Shown one piece after another: positions 48,128 through 59,874 of a stretch of 60,000 bases of DNA. Where the stretch lies: contig OU612074.1 of NCBI GenBank assembly GCA_914767715.1, forward strand, positions 21,378,062 through 21,438,061. Direction: 5' to 3'. The position numbers and the translations under genes were made by a program. Source of the stretch: Membranipora membranacea (taxonomy: Eukaryota; Bryozoa; Gymnolaemata; Cheilostomatida; Membraniporidae). A model generated the notes under the pieces. It had not been told where the DNA came from and did not search any database. It worked only from the letters and a program-made list of their open reading frames with translations. The stretch's first letter is position 1; every line of letters starts with the position of its first letter.

Positions 48128-50614
48128 ATGTCTGGAAGCAACAAGGAGTTACCAGCCGACAGCTCACAGATGAAAGGGGCAAAAGTCACAAGGCATCTGG
48201 ATGATACAAAGAACCTCTCTGAGGAATATACCAGATATATACAAGCCCCTGATGAGAACCGAATCAGAGCAATGAACTCCTTAAGTATGTTTTATTTCCT
48301 GAATGCACTATTCCTGTTTTAACTGATTTGTAATTAAATTATTATGTTGAACGGTTCATTGATATAATCTGAAAATGTTTGAACTCAAAAAGTTGTGCCT
48401 AGTTGTGAAAGAAATTTCTCTTTTTGAAAACGGCTTACGAAACAAATAGAGTGAACATAATAAGCGTCCGCAATGCCAATAAAAGTTTCTCATAATGTGT
48501 TATGATACTTTAATTTATTTGTATAAGTTTCCTGGTAAACCTTTCAATATCTTTTAAAGGGTATCGAAAAGATTTCAACCAATCAGGGGTAATTTGTCAA
48601 AGATTTGATGATTATGACGATGTCAGAGTGATTTCAGAACCACTCAGATATTATGCCCCTGAGAGGAATGAAATGGTCAGATTACAGATAACAGTCAACC
48701 ACTACAATTTATGTACCCCCTTGTCAATCATTCAAGTGTTTCATGTATGTAGGAAACATCAATTCATTGTAATTTAATTGAACAAAGGCAATTATGATGA
48801 AAGTATAATCAATGATAATTGACTTATCATTTGTGGGCAGCTACCACACAGGCATTTATTTGCACTCCTCCCTTAGCTATGTAATAATCATTTATTGCAG
48901 AACTGATTTACCAATTGATGGCTTGGTTCAAGTAATCAGTTGTTTGCCCGGGCTGTTATGTGTGGGTAAAGTATCAAGTGTGTTTATTATTTTTTTCAGA
49001 AAAGGAATAAAACTTGTGAATTTAGACATTCAGGACACCAGTGCCCTGAGATAATCCGTATATGTGGTAAAAATTTTACTAGCAACAAGCAGGACGAATC
49101 GTCCCCGCCTAAACTTTGCCGAAGACCTCTTCGTTGTCCTCAGGATCAATCCGATGGGGACGAAGAAGTTTGGGTGGCTGGGCATGCCGCCCTGTACAGA
49201 CATATTGAGAGATGTTGGTAAGAAATAAAGTTTTACTGAGTGGTCAAACCAAAGACATGACACACGAGTAGCCTTCAAATTTTTTGTGGTCGTGGGTCTG
49301 AATAAAGTAGAAGCAAGTAAAGTAAAGACCACAGCACTGAAGAAGTTTTACAGATCAGTTCAGTTTTCAATAATTCTCACACCTAACCATTGTTATATTC
49401 AGGAGAGAACCGGGAGCCATGTTCTATGATGATACACTCTATATGAAGCCTGGAGGGCTGTTCCCTCTGTTGGTGGCAGAGGTGGATACCAGTCTCAATA
49501 GAAGACAGAAAGAAATAGTCCTTGCCCGGGACCGATGGAAGAATGCCTTTGAAATGGTGACCACTCTACTACTTGTGATTCCGTAAGAAAGGTGCGATAT
49601 GTCTAAGTAGCAAAGCGGTAGCAACTGAAACCTGGCTCTTGTGCATGTAATGGTTCAATGTCAGATGTCATCTCTTATGTAGAAAACAACCGGAGAATAC
49701 CAATCGGGACCCAACACAGCGCATTACATTACTTTTTATTGCATGACATGTTGGTTTCTTAGCGATTCTACAGTATTAAAGTTGGGAATAGGCCAGCCTA
49801 TGTAGCGTTAGCCCCTTTGTGCATCGGACATTTACCAATACAGAAGAAGTATATTTGATATGTTGAATTCAATTCCCAGGTTTCCCATACGACGATTGAT
49901 AAAGAGCTTGACATAAATAAAGCCAAACAGCTACACAAAATAAGTACATTGGCAGGTATTGGCAACATGAAATCGAAGTGGGTCGTTAAAGCTAAGAAGA
50001 AGATAAGAGAGAAGAAGCGGAGAGAAGCAAGGGCAAGGTAGGTGAACAAATCTCACCAAACTCCACCATTTTTTTAATGTTTGAGAAATTCAACTTTTCT
50101 ATCAAAATAACACATTTGCAAATATTATTTTATCTCAGTCTTGTCATTCCTTGATGGATATAGAATAATGAAGTTTGAATGGAAAGTTTTGCCTTATAGG
50201 AGGTGGGCTTAGTTTGAGTTAATTATCATCACTGGATCACAATATCGATGTATGAATGCATAATAATTGTAGAATATAAAATCGGTACATGACATGACAT
50301 GACATGCAAACTTGCAATCACTGCTTTCATTTTCATCAATATTACTCTCTAGAAACTTTCTTGGATACAAAATGAGGAAGATCTCAAGAACACCATTCCT
50401 ATGTGCAATCAAAGAGAGTGCAGAGGAGGGAGAAGATCAGGCCTCAGAGTTAAGTGCTGATGAGACAGAGTTAGAATATCCAGGACTAGATGTGATAAGA
50501 GTTATCGGAGATTCTACACCATCTGACACATTGATAAGACTGCTACATGCTGATGGGACAGATGGAGGAAAATGGGAAGCTGAGATAAATGAGGAGTTTT
50601 TCAAAAGTTTGTGA
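48128..50614 (+). CDS. Uncharacterised 377-aa protein, 6 exons
   Basis: Exons 48128-48284, 48560-48744, 49000-49217, 49403-49556, 49880-50037 and 50353-50614 join with all phases matching and a single frame of 1134 nt to TGA. The ATG is in AAAATGT, 5 nt after a possible acceptor, so the protein may extend upstream. Notable parts: an acidic/Asn-rich start, YRKDFNQSGVICQRFDDYDD, LRYYAPERNEMVRLQITVNH, a stretch with six cysteines (residues about 115-190), WREPGAMFYDDTLYMKPGGL, a strongly basic coiled segment (WVVKAKKKIREKKRREARAR) and an acidic C-terminus. There is no signal peptide or membrane span. I recognise no family. The donor after exon 4 (GTGACC) is weak but is the only one that keeps phase with exon 5. 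The basic stretch could be a nuclear signal (inference). Confidence 0.75.
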
Positions 50615-53127
50615 CTGCATTGAACCAGTGAAATTAATTATGTGTAAGTTTATACATAACTATGATAATGTCAAGGCTGTTTTGTCATCACTCTCAATGC
50701 TTTACTCTCACAGTCTAGCTGAGCCAAATTTATATGGCCAGTTGTTGCTTAGGCTATATGAAAATCTCAGCTAAATAAATTTGTTCTAGCATTATCAATG
50801 ACATGAAGCACAACAAAAAAATCAAGGAAAAAAGAGAAGTATCATTAGAATATTGAATGACATGTTGCAGAGCCTTGATAATCATGGGATATCCAGTGTC
50901 TGAGTGTCAGGTAGATACAGGGGTGTGCTAATCCTGGTACAGCTGGTTATTTTTATTGAAGAATTTATGTTTTTGTGACAAAGACACATGGATTTTAGGG
51001 AACAAGTATAGCGGAAAAGGTTTGGATTTGAAAAGATACGAAAATCCAGAGGTCCGATAATACTTTGAGTATGTAGGTGTGAGCTAAAAAATACTGATCC
51101 TAAGTTCATCTGGTTATCGTAAAAGAACAATCGACTAAGACTTGAATTTTAGGAACAAGTATAGGATATGAAGTTCAGGAGCTCAGATAATATTTGCAGT
51201 AAAAAAAACTGATCGCCAGTTCATCCGGTTTCTATAACTGAATAATTTCATTGACTAAGAAATACAAATTCATAAATATATTTTTATGATAACCAGAGTA
51301 ATGGAATGAGGAATGAATGCCCTGTTGACTTGTCTTGCCATGACCAGCCACTATAATAGCGCTGGGATTTGAAGGCAGGTACGTTTTTTTTCGAATTAAG
51401 ACTTCCAATTCAACTATTCAGTTTAGAGGAGCATCTGAATTTTCTGTCAATGAAGCTTTCTGGATAAAAATACAAAAAAGGTGAATGGTTGCGATTAGGG
51501 AGGGGGGGGGGTTGGAAGCTCGTTGGTTCACCTTTTTTTGTTTTACCTTAACCTTTTCCGGAGGCAGGGGAAAACAGGGCAATTTCAAACAGTAACGTTA
51601 ATACAAGAGTTCCTTATTTTATATCGTAAAAACCCTTTGTCTTGGAAATTATGCATTCTTAACTGGAGTGAAGTATATTTTGGCCTTGATTGTCATTATG
51701 ATATCAGAGTCAATGAATCTGAGACCGTAGCTTGCTGTTGAAACTCATCAGCCAGCATTGCTATAATATGTATCCAAATAGTTGAGGTTTCCGTGGTTTA
51801 ACTGAATATGGCCTGCAGACAGAGAGGGGATGGATAACTACTCAGAATATCTTGTGCAGAACAGTGAGTAATTCGTAAGCATGTTTTCTTGGGGAAAGAG
51901 AATGTAGATATGAACTTGGAAGCACTAATAAATACAGTCAGCTTCTAGTAGCAGTCATACACTTGATGCTGGTGTTTGACTGCACAGAAATCTGTTACAA
52001 GGTCTTTGTCCACTTTTGATATATCAACCTAGGTAGCAAGTTTCCTCAAATGCAAAGTAAAATATACCAGGACTTGTGACAATTGGAAAGAAGGTCAAAT
52101 CATTTGGTTATGCCTAAATAACATTTATTGGCTAACTCCTGACATAAGATGTCATACATGGCTTTAGCACTGCAATAATTTATCCTAGGATAAACTACTA
52201 GATTAATTTGAATATATGTTGTGCAGGCAACGGCGTCAGCTTTATACCAATGAAATGTAAAGACGCTATTGAACATATAGCACCATACACCAAAACTGAC
52301 ATGTGGCATACACTAAAGCAAGCATGTGTAGTGACATGTCAAGGTATATTTACATGCAAATTATACTTTAATGCATATTGTAAGCTATCAGTGTCTTGCT
52401 AATATAAAAAGTGTCAAAGCACATATTAACTAATTATTTCCAACATTTTAAGTATAACTAATTACTTTTTAACAAAGATCTTTTAAGTAATAGTGTCATT
52501 TCATTATTTTAGGTGAGTCCATTTTCAAAATTGAAGAAAGCGCACACAATGAGATAAACTAAAATTAATATCCTCTTGCAGCTCATTAGTTCACGAGATG
52601 TGAGCCATTGATAGAAGTATATATCATCGTTAATGCTCTGTCATCTTCAGATAAGCAGATGAGATTATAGATATTCATATGACAGGATCACTCTCAATCT
52701 CCTTCCCATTTCTTTTTGAGATGAAGGAGCTTGGGTACCACTGTTATAGCGGCCCTCACAATATTAAAAATTCAGACATGAAAATCTCTCATATCTGACA
52801 AATTAACAATATTTTTGTTTAAGAATAGTGAGCAAAAGAAAAATTAATTAAGATTAATAAAAATCTCCCTTAAAGACTTAGTTTGAGGCTGCTCTTTTGT
52901 ATCACATCTTATTCTCCATATTTTATTCATGTGAAGCGATTTTCAGCTTTAGAATCCAAATATTGAGGAAGTTATGGCCTCTCAAACTTCTAGGGTGATT
53001 GCCTGGGAATAAGCGCATGTTTCCCCTGGGGTACGTCACAACCATAAACATGTGTTTTGTCTATGGTCATACTTACTATGAGGTAATACACTAATAATCA
53101 CACAGATAAGATGATGATCAAAATTCA
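50615..53127. other. Noncoding, with a diverged direct duplication
   Basis: About 50990-51145 and 51146-51265 are diverged direct copies (both with TTTTAGGGAACAAGTATA or TTTTAGGAACAAGTATAG, then CTGATC..AGTTCATC(T/C)GGTT). A poly-G run lies at about 51502-51512. No genes recognised. Confidence 0.45.
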
Positions 53128-53340
53128 GACCCGGTGTAGTATTGTAAACTGTCCCCCGCGCGAAAACAACCCCGGGACACTTTACAATATTGTAAACTGT
53201 CCCGGGGACACTTTACAATAAAAACAGGCCTATTGTAAACTGTCCCCCCCTATTGTAAACTGTCTCCCCCCTATTGTAAACCATCCCCCCTATTGTAAAC
53301 TGTCCCCCCTATTTGTGACTGTCCATCTCGAGAGCCCAGC
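53128..53340. repeat. Left terminal block: palindromes and TATTGTAAACTGTCCCC repeats
   Basis: It includes a perfect-looking palindromic core CTTTACAATATTGTAAA(C/G), CCCCGGGACAC variants and four or more copies of TATTGTAAACTGTCCCCCC at about 20 bp spacing. It also carries CCGCGCGAAAACAACC, the core found in the arrays. Confidence 0.88.
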
Positions 53341-53638
53341 TGTTTATCACCATTCTAAATGGGTCAGATCATCTAAGTGGAGCATACCATGATGTTCTGG
53401 CTGCCACTACGATGGCCAAAGTTGTACCATGGGGATGGTGGTGGTATCTCATTGAATGAGTGTATAAAGCCTCTTTTTCATCTGGTACTTTGGGGATCTA
53501 TTTTTCGCAAACACTAGTTATTTGAAGCTCCTATGATTTAGAGATGTCTGGTTTGCGAAGAAAGGTGCACTAAGCCAACAGTGGATAGATGTGTAGTTGC
53601 CACATCACAGAACACACATACTTTCATTGCAGGTTCAT

Positions 53639-55370
53639 GAGCCGCGCGAAAACAACCACCCCATTCATTCATCATAAAATCTACCTCCGTCAAGCATTTG
53701 CCTAGGAGTGATGGCAGTCAGTCACAAGTGTGAGCGGGAGAAATAATTACTTTTGAGCTTTTCATATTGTGAGGATGGGTATTGCACTGTAAAATATTGC
53801 TTAAGCCGCGCGAAAACAACCACCCCCCAAGCTGTCTTATAAAGATATCTGTTAAAAAGTCTCAAACATAATGAACCATGATTTGGCAGCCATAATTCGA
53901 TTGTCATAAGGTGACTGTGTACCAAATTTCAGATTAGTAGGTCAGAAGTTAATGACACAACGGATGATATGTCGTTCTTTGCAAGTTCATGAGCCGCGCG
54001 AAAATAACCACCCCATTCAGTCATCTTGAAATCTACCTTAATCAAGCATTTGCCTGTGAGTGATGAAAGTCAGTCACATGTGAGACCTGGAGAAATAACG
54101 ACTTTTGAGTTTTTCATATTGTGCCGCCTGGTATTGGACTGTAAAATATTGGTTAAGCCGCGCGAAAACAACCACCCCCCAAAGTGTCTTATAAAGATTA
54201 TCTGTCAAAAAGTCTCAATCATAATGAACCATGATTTGGCAGCCATAATTCGATTGTCATAAGGTGACTGTGTACCAAATTTCAGATTAGTAGGTCAGAA
54301 CTTAATGACACAACGGATGATATGTCGTTCTTTGCAAGTTCATGAGTCGCGCGAAAATAACCACCCCATTCAGTCATTTTGAAATCTACCTTAATCAAGC
54401 ATTTGCCTGTGAGTGATGAAAGTCAGTCACATGTGAGACCTGGAGAAATAACGACTTTTGAGTTTTTCATATTGTGCCGCCTGGTATTGGACTGTAAAAT
54501 ATTGCTTAAGCTGCGTGAAAACAATCACCTCCCAAAGTGTCTTATAAAGATTATCTGTCAAAAAGTCTCAATCATAATGAACCATGATTTGGCAGCCATA
54601 ATTCGATTGTCATAAGGTGACTGTGTACCAAATTTCAGATTAGTAGGTCAGAAGTTAATGACACAACGGATGATATGTCGTTCTTTGCAAGTTCATGAGC
54701 CGCGCGAAAACAACCACCCCATTCATTCATCTTGAAATCTACCTCAATCAAGAATTTGCCTGTGAGTGATGACAGTCAGTCACAAGTGAGAGTGGGAGAA
54801 ATAACCGCTTTCGAGCTTTTCATATTGTGCGGCCTGGTATTGCCCTGTAAAACATTGCTTAAGCCGTGCAAAAACAACCACCCCCAAAAGTGTCTTATAA
54901 AGATAATCTGTCAAAAAGTCTCAATCATCATGGACCATGATTTGGCAGCCATAATGTGATTGTCATAAGGTGACTGTGTACCAAATTTCAGATTAGTAGG
55001 TCAGAACTTAATGACGCAACGGATGATATGTTGTTCTTTGCAAGTTCATGAGCCGCGCGAAAACAACCACCCCATTCTTTCATTTTGAAATCTACCTCAA
55101 TCAGGAATTTGCCTGTGAGTGATGACAGTCAGTCACAAGTGAGACTGGGAGAAATAACCGCTTTCGAGCTTTTCATATTGTGCGGCCTGATATTGCCCTG
55201 TAAAACATTGTTTAAGCCGCGCGAAAACAACCACCCCCCAAGCTGTCTTATAAAGATTATCTGTCAAAAAGTCTTAAACGAAATGAACCATGATTTTCTA
55301 GCAATAATGTGATTGTCATGAAGTGACTGTGTACCTAATTTTGGATTAAAAGGTTAGAAATTAATTACAG
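53639..55370 (+). repeat. Left tandem array, 353-bp unit, about 5 copies
   Basis: GCCGCGCGAAAACAACC-type cores occur at 53641, 53805, 53993, 54158, 54346, 54511, 54699, 54863, 55052 and 55217, alternating about 165 and 188 bp. Units 54002-55000 are close copies. The last unit decays after about 55330. Each unit has an open stretch of about 75 codons without a proper ATG, which I treat as non-coding. Confidence 0.92.
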
Positions 55371-55439
55371 TTTATTCGATACACCCATTGAATCAAACTA
55401 GTTCTTACATCAAAGTTGACATGTTATTTATGCTTTTGA

Positions 55440-56027
55440 AGATCAAGTGAACCTGACGTAATAATTGCTCAGGAATGTTTACCACAAGACCATCTGGAAT
55501 GGAAGCCTGTCAACCTGGAATGGCAAATAAAAGCCGCCTGGGCTTTCAGTACCCCTGAAAAACACACCATCATCCCATCCATTCTCCAGACAGGGTATGG
55601 AAAAATCTTCAGTAGAGAACAAGCAGGTGATGTGAAATGTATTAAGGGTGACGGCAATTGCCTATTTAGGGCATTGTCGTATGTGATTACAGGATGTGAG
55701 AGCTTCTACAAATCAATCAGAAAATGGATCTGCGACTATGCTAATTTACATTCCGCGGAAATCAATAAATTCAGCGGCAGCAGTTCTTACTTGCTGAAAA
55801 GCAATATGGCACAATCTGGTGTTTGGGGAACGGATATTGAGTTACATGTAGCTGCAGCAATGCTGGATACTGATATATATACATTCACAAAACATGGTAA
55901 GCACTGGAGATGGCTTTGTTTTGCAAGCTCAACGCTTAAACTTCGGTCTCTAATCAGCAACAAAGACAAAAGGGCCATATACATAAACCACAGCGGCTCC
56001 CATTATGAGCCGACCATACAAGTGTAA
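55440..56027 (+). CDS. OTU-family cysteine protease (deubiquitinase-like) ORF, N-terminus open
   Basis: The frame is open from 55440 (after a stop at 55437) to TAA at 56025-56027, 195 codons. OTU proteases cleave ubiquitin or ubiquitin-like chains. Seen: KGDGNCLFRALSYVITG with the catalytic Asp and Cys (Cys codon 55659-55661), an SGVWGTDIELHVAAAMLDTD helix segment, and the closing YINHSGSHYEPT with the catalytic His (56001-56003). Upstream is a WQIKAAWAFSTPEK segment. There is no early in-frame ATG; an acceptor-like TTTTGAAG ends at 55440, so a 5' exon or another start is needed. Length and motifs suit a single OTU domain. It lies in the loop of the foldback element, so it is probably cargo or an element protein. 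Confidence 0.85.
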   Translation, partial: RSSEPDVIIAQECLPQDHLEWKPVNLEWQIKAAWAFSTPEKHTIIPSILQTGYGKIFSREQAGDVKCIKGDGNCLFRALSYVITGCESFYKSIRKWICDYANLHSAEINKFSGSSSYLLKSNMAQSGVWGTDIELHVAAAMLDTDIYTFTKHGKHWRWLCFASSTLKLRSLISNKDKRAIYINHSGSHYEPTIQV

Positions 56028-56039
56028 AAAGTATGGTGA

Positions 56040-56880
56040 ACCAGACATCATGTGTAGTTGGTTTTAGGCTTATAAAACAGTTGTATTTGTATGCATTAAT
56101 TTTATTATCATTTATATTATATTTTAGCTGAAGTTCAGGTGATACCTCCTGCAATGTTTATTTTGTGTCAATCATTTTGATAACTAGCTGTTATACGCAT
56201 TAACTCACTCATCGTCTAGGTCAGATGGCTAAGAGCTCCACTGTGAATTATGTATTAAGTTTGGCCGGAAGTCACTGTCACTGTATTTTCTAGCTATAAA
56301 CTCTATATCTACAACTATTCCTGATATACATCCAGTATCCCTAGTTTTAGTTTCTAGTCATGGGCATTGTATTATTCATGTTACCCATGTTCAACATACA
56401 CATACAATATACACACTATAACTCAATCAACCAAACAAAAGGTTTTATCACAAACTGCTCACAGAGCAATGGTCAGGCACTGTCAAACAAAGTTATGTGT
56501 GTCAGATTTTTGTGCATAGTGCTAGAATCTAACTGCTTGTGTTTTGGGGGGGGGGGGGGGTTGCGTTTGTACAGCTTAAGCAATGGGTTTATATGCAGGG
56601 TAACAGTGTTTAGTGCAACAAGTAATGTAGCAGTATTAATTGCAGGACTCGCACAAAAATCACTGAATTACTGTGCAGTTCTATGCAGATGTGCTGTTGG
56701 GGATTGTCTTTGTGCAGCTAATTGAGCTACTGTGTAACTAATATCAGCTGTTCCGCACATTACATTGCAAACCATCCATCCATCCACACTATGGCTGTAA
56801 AATAATATATATTAGGATTCCATTAATGATCTATTAGGATACAGTTTATATGAACTAAAGTGGGAGTCGTTGTTTTTGCC
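56040..56880. other. Loop of the foldback element, noncoding 3' of the OTU ORF
   Basis: No motif-bearing frame. It holds a G-run of about 15 at 56546-56560. The 121-codon plus frame across it encodes poly-Gly and has no family signature. Confidence 0.5.
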
Positions 56881-59222
56881 TGGCTCCAGCAATCATTTAC
56901 AGTGCAAAAGCATGGCTCTCACTATGAGGAGCTCAAATTAATTATTTCTTGGTGTCACACTTGTGACTGAAAAATCATGCACTATATGAAAAGCTCAAAT
57001 GTAATTATTTCTCCTGCTCACACTTGTGACTGACTGCCATCACTCCCAGGCAAGTGCTTGATTGAGGTAGATTTCAAGATGAATGAATGGGGTGGTTGTT
57101 TTCGCGCGGCTCATGAACTTGCAAAGAACGACATATCATCCGTTGTGTCATTAATTTCTACTTCACTTCACTTCATGACAATCACATTATTGCTAAGAAA
57201 TCATGGTTCATTTCGTTTGAGACTTTTTGACAGATAATCTTTATAAGACAGCTTGGGGGGTGGTTGTTTTCGCGCGGCTTAAGCAATGTTTTACAGTCCA
57301 ATACCAGGCCGCACAATATCAAAACCTCAAAAGTGGTTATTTCTCCAGGTCTCACTTGTGACTGACTGTCATCACTCACAGGCAAATTCCTGATTGAGGT
57401 AGATTTCAAGATGAATGAATGGGGTGGTTGTTTTCGCGCGGCTCATGAACTTGCAAAGAACAACATATCATCCGTTGTGTCATTAAGTTCTGACCTACTA
57501 ATCTGAAATTTGGTACACAGTCACCTTATGACAATCACATTATGGCTGCCAAATCATGGTTCATTATGATTGAGACTTTTTGAAAGATAATCTTTATAAG
57601 ACACTTTGGGGGGTGGTTGTTTTCGCGCGGCTTAAGCAATGTTTTACAGTCCAAAACCAGGCGGCACAATATGAAAACCTCAAAAGTGGTTATTTCTCCA
57701 GGTCTCACTTGTGACTGACTTTCATCACTCACAGGCAAATGCTTGATTGAGGTAGATTTCAAGATGACTGAATGGGGTGGTTGTTTTCGCGCGACTCATG
57801 AGCTTGCAAAGAACGATATGTCATCCGCTGTGTCATTAAGTTCTGACCTACTAATCTGAAATTTGGTACACAGTCACCTTATGACAATCACATTATGGCT
57901 GCCAAATCATGGTTCATTATGATTGAGACTTTTTAACAGATAATCTTTATAAGACACTTTGGGGGGTGGTTGTTTTCGCGCGGCTTAAGCAATATTTTAC
58001 AGTCCAATACCAGGCGGCACAATATGAAAAACTCAAAAGTCGTTATTTCTCCAGGTCTCACATGTGACTGACTTTCATCACTCACAGGCAAATGCTTGAT
58101 TGAGGTAGATTTCAAGATGAATGAATGGGGTGGTTGTTTTCGCGCGGCTCATGAACTTGCAAAGAACAACATGTCATCCGTTGTGTCATTAAGTTCTGAC
58201 CTACTATTCTGAAATTTGGTACACAGTCACCTTATGACTATCACATTATGGTTGCCAAATCATGGTTTATTATGATTGAGACTTTTTGACAGATAATCTT
58301 TATAAGACACTTTGGGGGGGTGGTTGTTTTCGCGCGGCTTAAGCAATGTTTTATAGTCCAATACCAGGCCGCACAATATGAAAACCTCAAAAGTGGTTAT
58401 TTCTCCAGGTCTCACTTGTGACTGACTTTCATCACTCACAGAAAAATGCTTGATTGTGGTAGATTTCAAGATGAATGAATGGGGTGGTTGTTTTCGCGCG
58501 GCTCATGAACTTGCAAAGAACGACATATCATCCGTTGTGTCATTAAGTTCTGACCTACTAATCTGAAATTTGGTACACAGGCACCTTATGACAATCACAT
58601 TATGGCTGCCAAATCATGGTTCATTATGATTGAGACTTTTTGACAGATAATCTTTATAAGACACTTTTGGGGGTGGTTGTTTTCGCGCGGCTTAAGCAAT
58701 ATTTTACAGTCCAATACCAGGCGGCACAATATGAAAAACTCAAAAGTCGTTATTTCTCCAGGTCTCACATGTGACTGACTTTCATCACTCACAGGCAAAT
58801 GCTGATTGAGGTAGATTTCAAGATGACTGAATGGGGTGGTTGTTTTTGCGCGGCTCATTAACTTGCAAAGAACGACATATCATCCGCTGTGTCATTAAGT
58901 TCTGACCTACTAATCTGAAATTTGGTACACAGTCACCTTATGACAATCGCATTATGGATGCAAAATCACGGTTCATTATGTTTGAGACTTTTTAACAGAT
59001 ATCTTTATAAGACAGCTTGGGGGGTGGTTGTTTTTGCGCGGCTTAAGCAATATTTTACAGTGCAATACCCATCCTCACAATATGAAAAGCTCAAATTAAT
59101 TATTTCTCCAGGTCTCACTTGTGACTGACTGCCATCACTCCTAGGCAAATGCTTGACGGAGGTAGATTTTATGATGAATGAATGGGGTGGTTGTTTTCGC
59201 GCGGCTCATGAACCTGCAATGA
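56880..59222 (-). repeat. Right tandem array, 353-bp unit, about 6 copies, inverted
   Basis: Reverse complement of the left array. Corresponding unit points fall at 57409, 57762, 58115 and 58469, i.e. 353-354 bp apart. The core GGTTGTTTTCGCGCGGC recurs twice per unit. The inner end (56880-57050) is diverged. Some units match left-arm units almost exactly, implying recent duplication or gene conversion between arms. Confidence 0.92.
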
Positions 59223-59526
59223 AAGTATGTGTGTTCTGTGATGTGGCAACTACACATCCATCCCCTGTTGGCTTAGTGCACCTTTCTTCGCAAACCAGAC
59301 ATCTCTAAATCATAGGAGCTTAAAAAAACTAGTGTTTGCGAAAAATAGATCTCCAAGTACCATATGAAAAAGAGGCTTTATACACTCATTCAATGAGATA
59401 TCACCACCATCCCCATGGTACAACTTTGGCCGTCATAGTGGCAGCCAGAACATCATGGTATGCTCCAGTTAGATGATCTGACCCATTTAGAATGGTGATA
59501 AACAGCTGGGCACTCGATATGGACAG

Positions 59527-59740
59527 TCAAAAATAGGGGGGACAGTTTACAATAGGGGGGGACAGTTTACAATAGGGGGGGACAGTTTACAATAGGGGGG
59601 GGGGACAGTTTACAATAGGGGGGGACAGTTTACAATAGGCCTGTTTTTATTGTAAAGTGTCCCCGGGACAGTTTACAATATTGTAAAGTGTCCCGGGGTT
59701 GTTTTCGCGCGGGGGACAGTTTACAATACTACACCGGGTC
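59527..59740. repeat. Right terminal block, mirror of 53128-53340
   Basis: Five copies of GGGGGGACAGTTTACAATA in tandem, then the palindromic TTTACAATATTGTAAAG core, TTGTTTTCGCGCGGGGGACA and CTACACCGGGTC. The G-runs differ in length from the left block. Confidence 0.88.
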
Positions 59741-59801
59741 CACATACCTCTAAGCAACGACTTTAGCATCGTGCCACTTGGACCAACTATGTGAGCCTGT
59801 A

Positions 59802-59874
59802 GACAATATAGCTCAGCTTTAGCGGCGTTGCCTGCAAAGCCAATTGGACCTGGGTTCGAGGCCGTTACATAACG
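59802..59874 (+). mobile_element. tRNA-like sequence / SINE head
   Basis: TAGCTCAGCTTTAGCGG resembles a D arm/box A and GGTTCGAGGCC (59853-59863) fits box B, but acceptor and T stems do not pair well. It is a tRNA pseudogene or SINE head lying 60 bp outside the foldback element. Confidence 0.4.

Larger units (their letters stand above)
53128..59740. mobile_element. Giant foldback-like element with OTU ORF in the loop (6.6 kb)
   Basis: The ends GACCCGGTGTAGTATTGTAA (53128) and its exact reverse complement (ending 59740) start two mirror-image arms. Each arm has nested palindromes, short TATTGTAAACTGTCCCC repeats, about 300 bp of unique arm sequence, and then a tandem 353-bp array. The left arm reaches about 55370 and the right starts about 56880-57000. 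The 1.5-kb loop contains an OTU-protease ORF. No transposase, integrase or RT was recognised. No convincing target duplication is visible (only CA on each side). Structure resembles foldback/Galileo-type elements; family assignment is open. Confidence 0.85.

Noticed and set aside
49030-49332. 100-codon minus frame opposite the 48.1 kb gene
   Set aside because: Antisense shadow of exon 3 of the plus-strand gene, which has matching splice phases.
49557-49582. Extension of exon 4 to a stronger-looking GTAAGA donor at 49583
   Set aside because: It would enter exon 5 out of frame and hit a stop; the weak GTGACC donor keeps the frame.
54026-58858. About ten similar 60-87-codon open frames (KSTxIKxLPVSDxSQS-type) inside the 353-bp units, as a repeated protein gene
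   Set aside because: Most begin without ATG, they lie in every unit on the strand dictated by arm orientation, and their similarity is fully explained by the DNA repeat.
53128-59740. Polinton/Maverick or Helitron
   Set aside because: No polymerase B, integrase, capsid, Rep or helicase motif, and the paired inverted arms do not fit a Helitron.
59802-59874. Functional tRNA gene
   Set aside because: Boxes are present but stems pair poorly; a SINE head or tRNA pseudogene is more likely.
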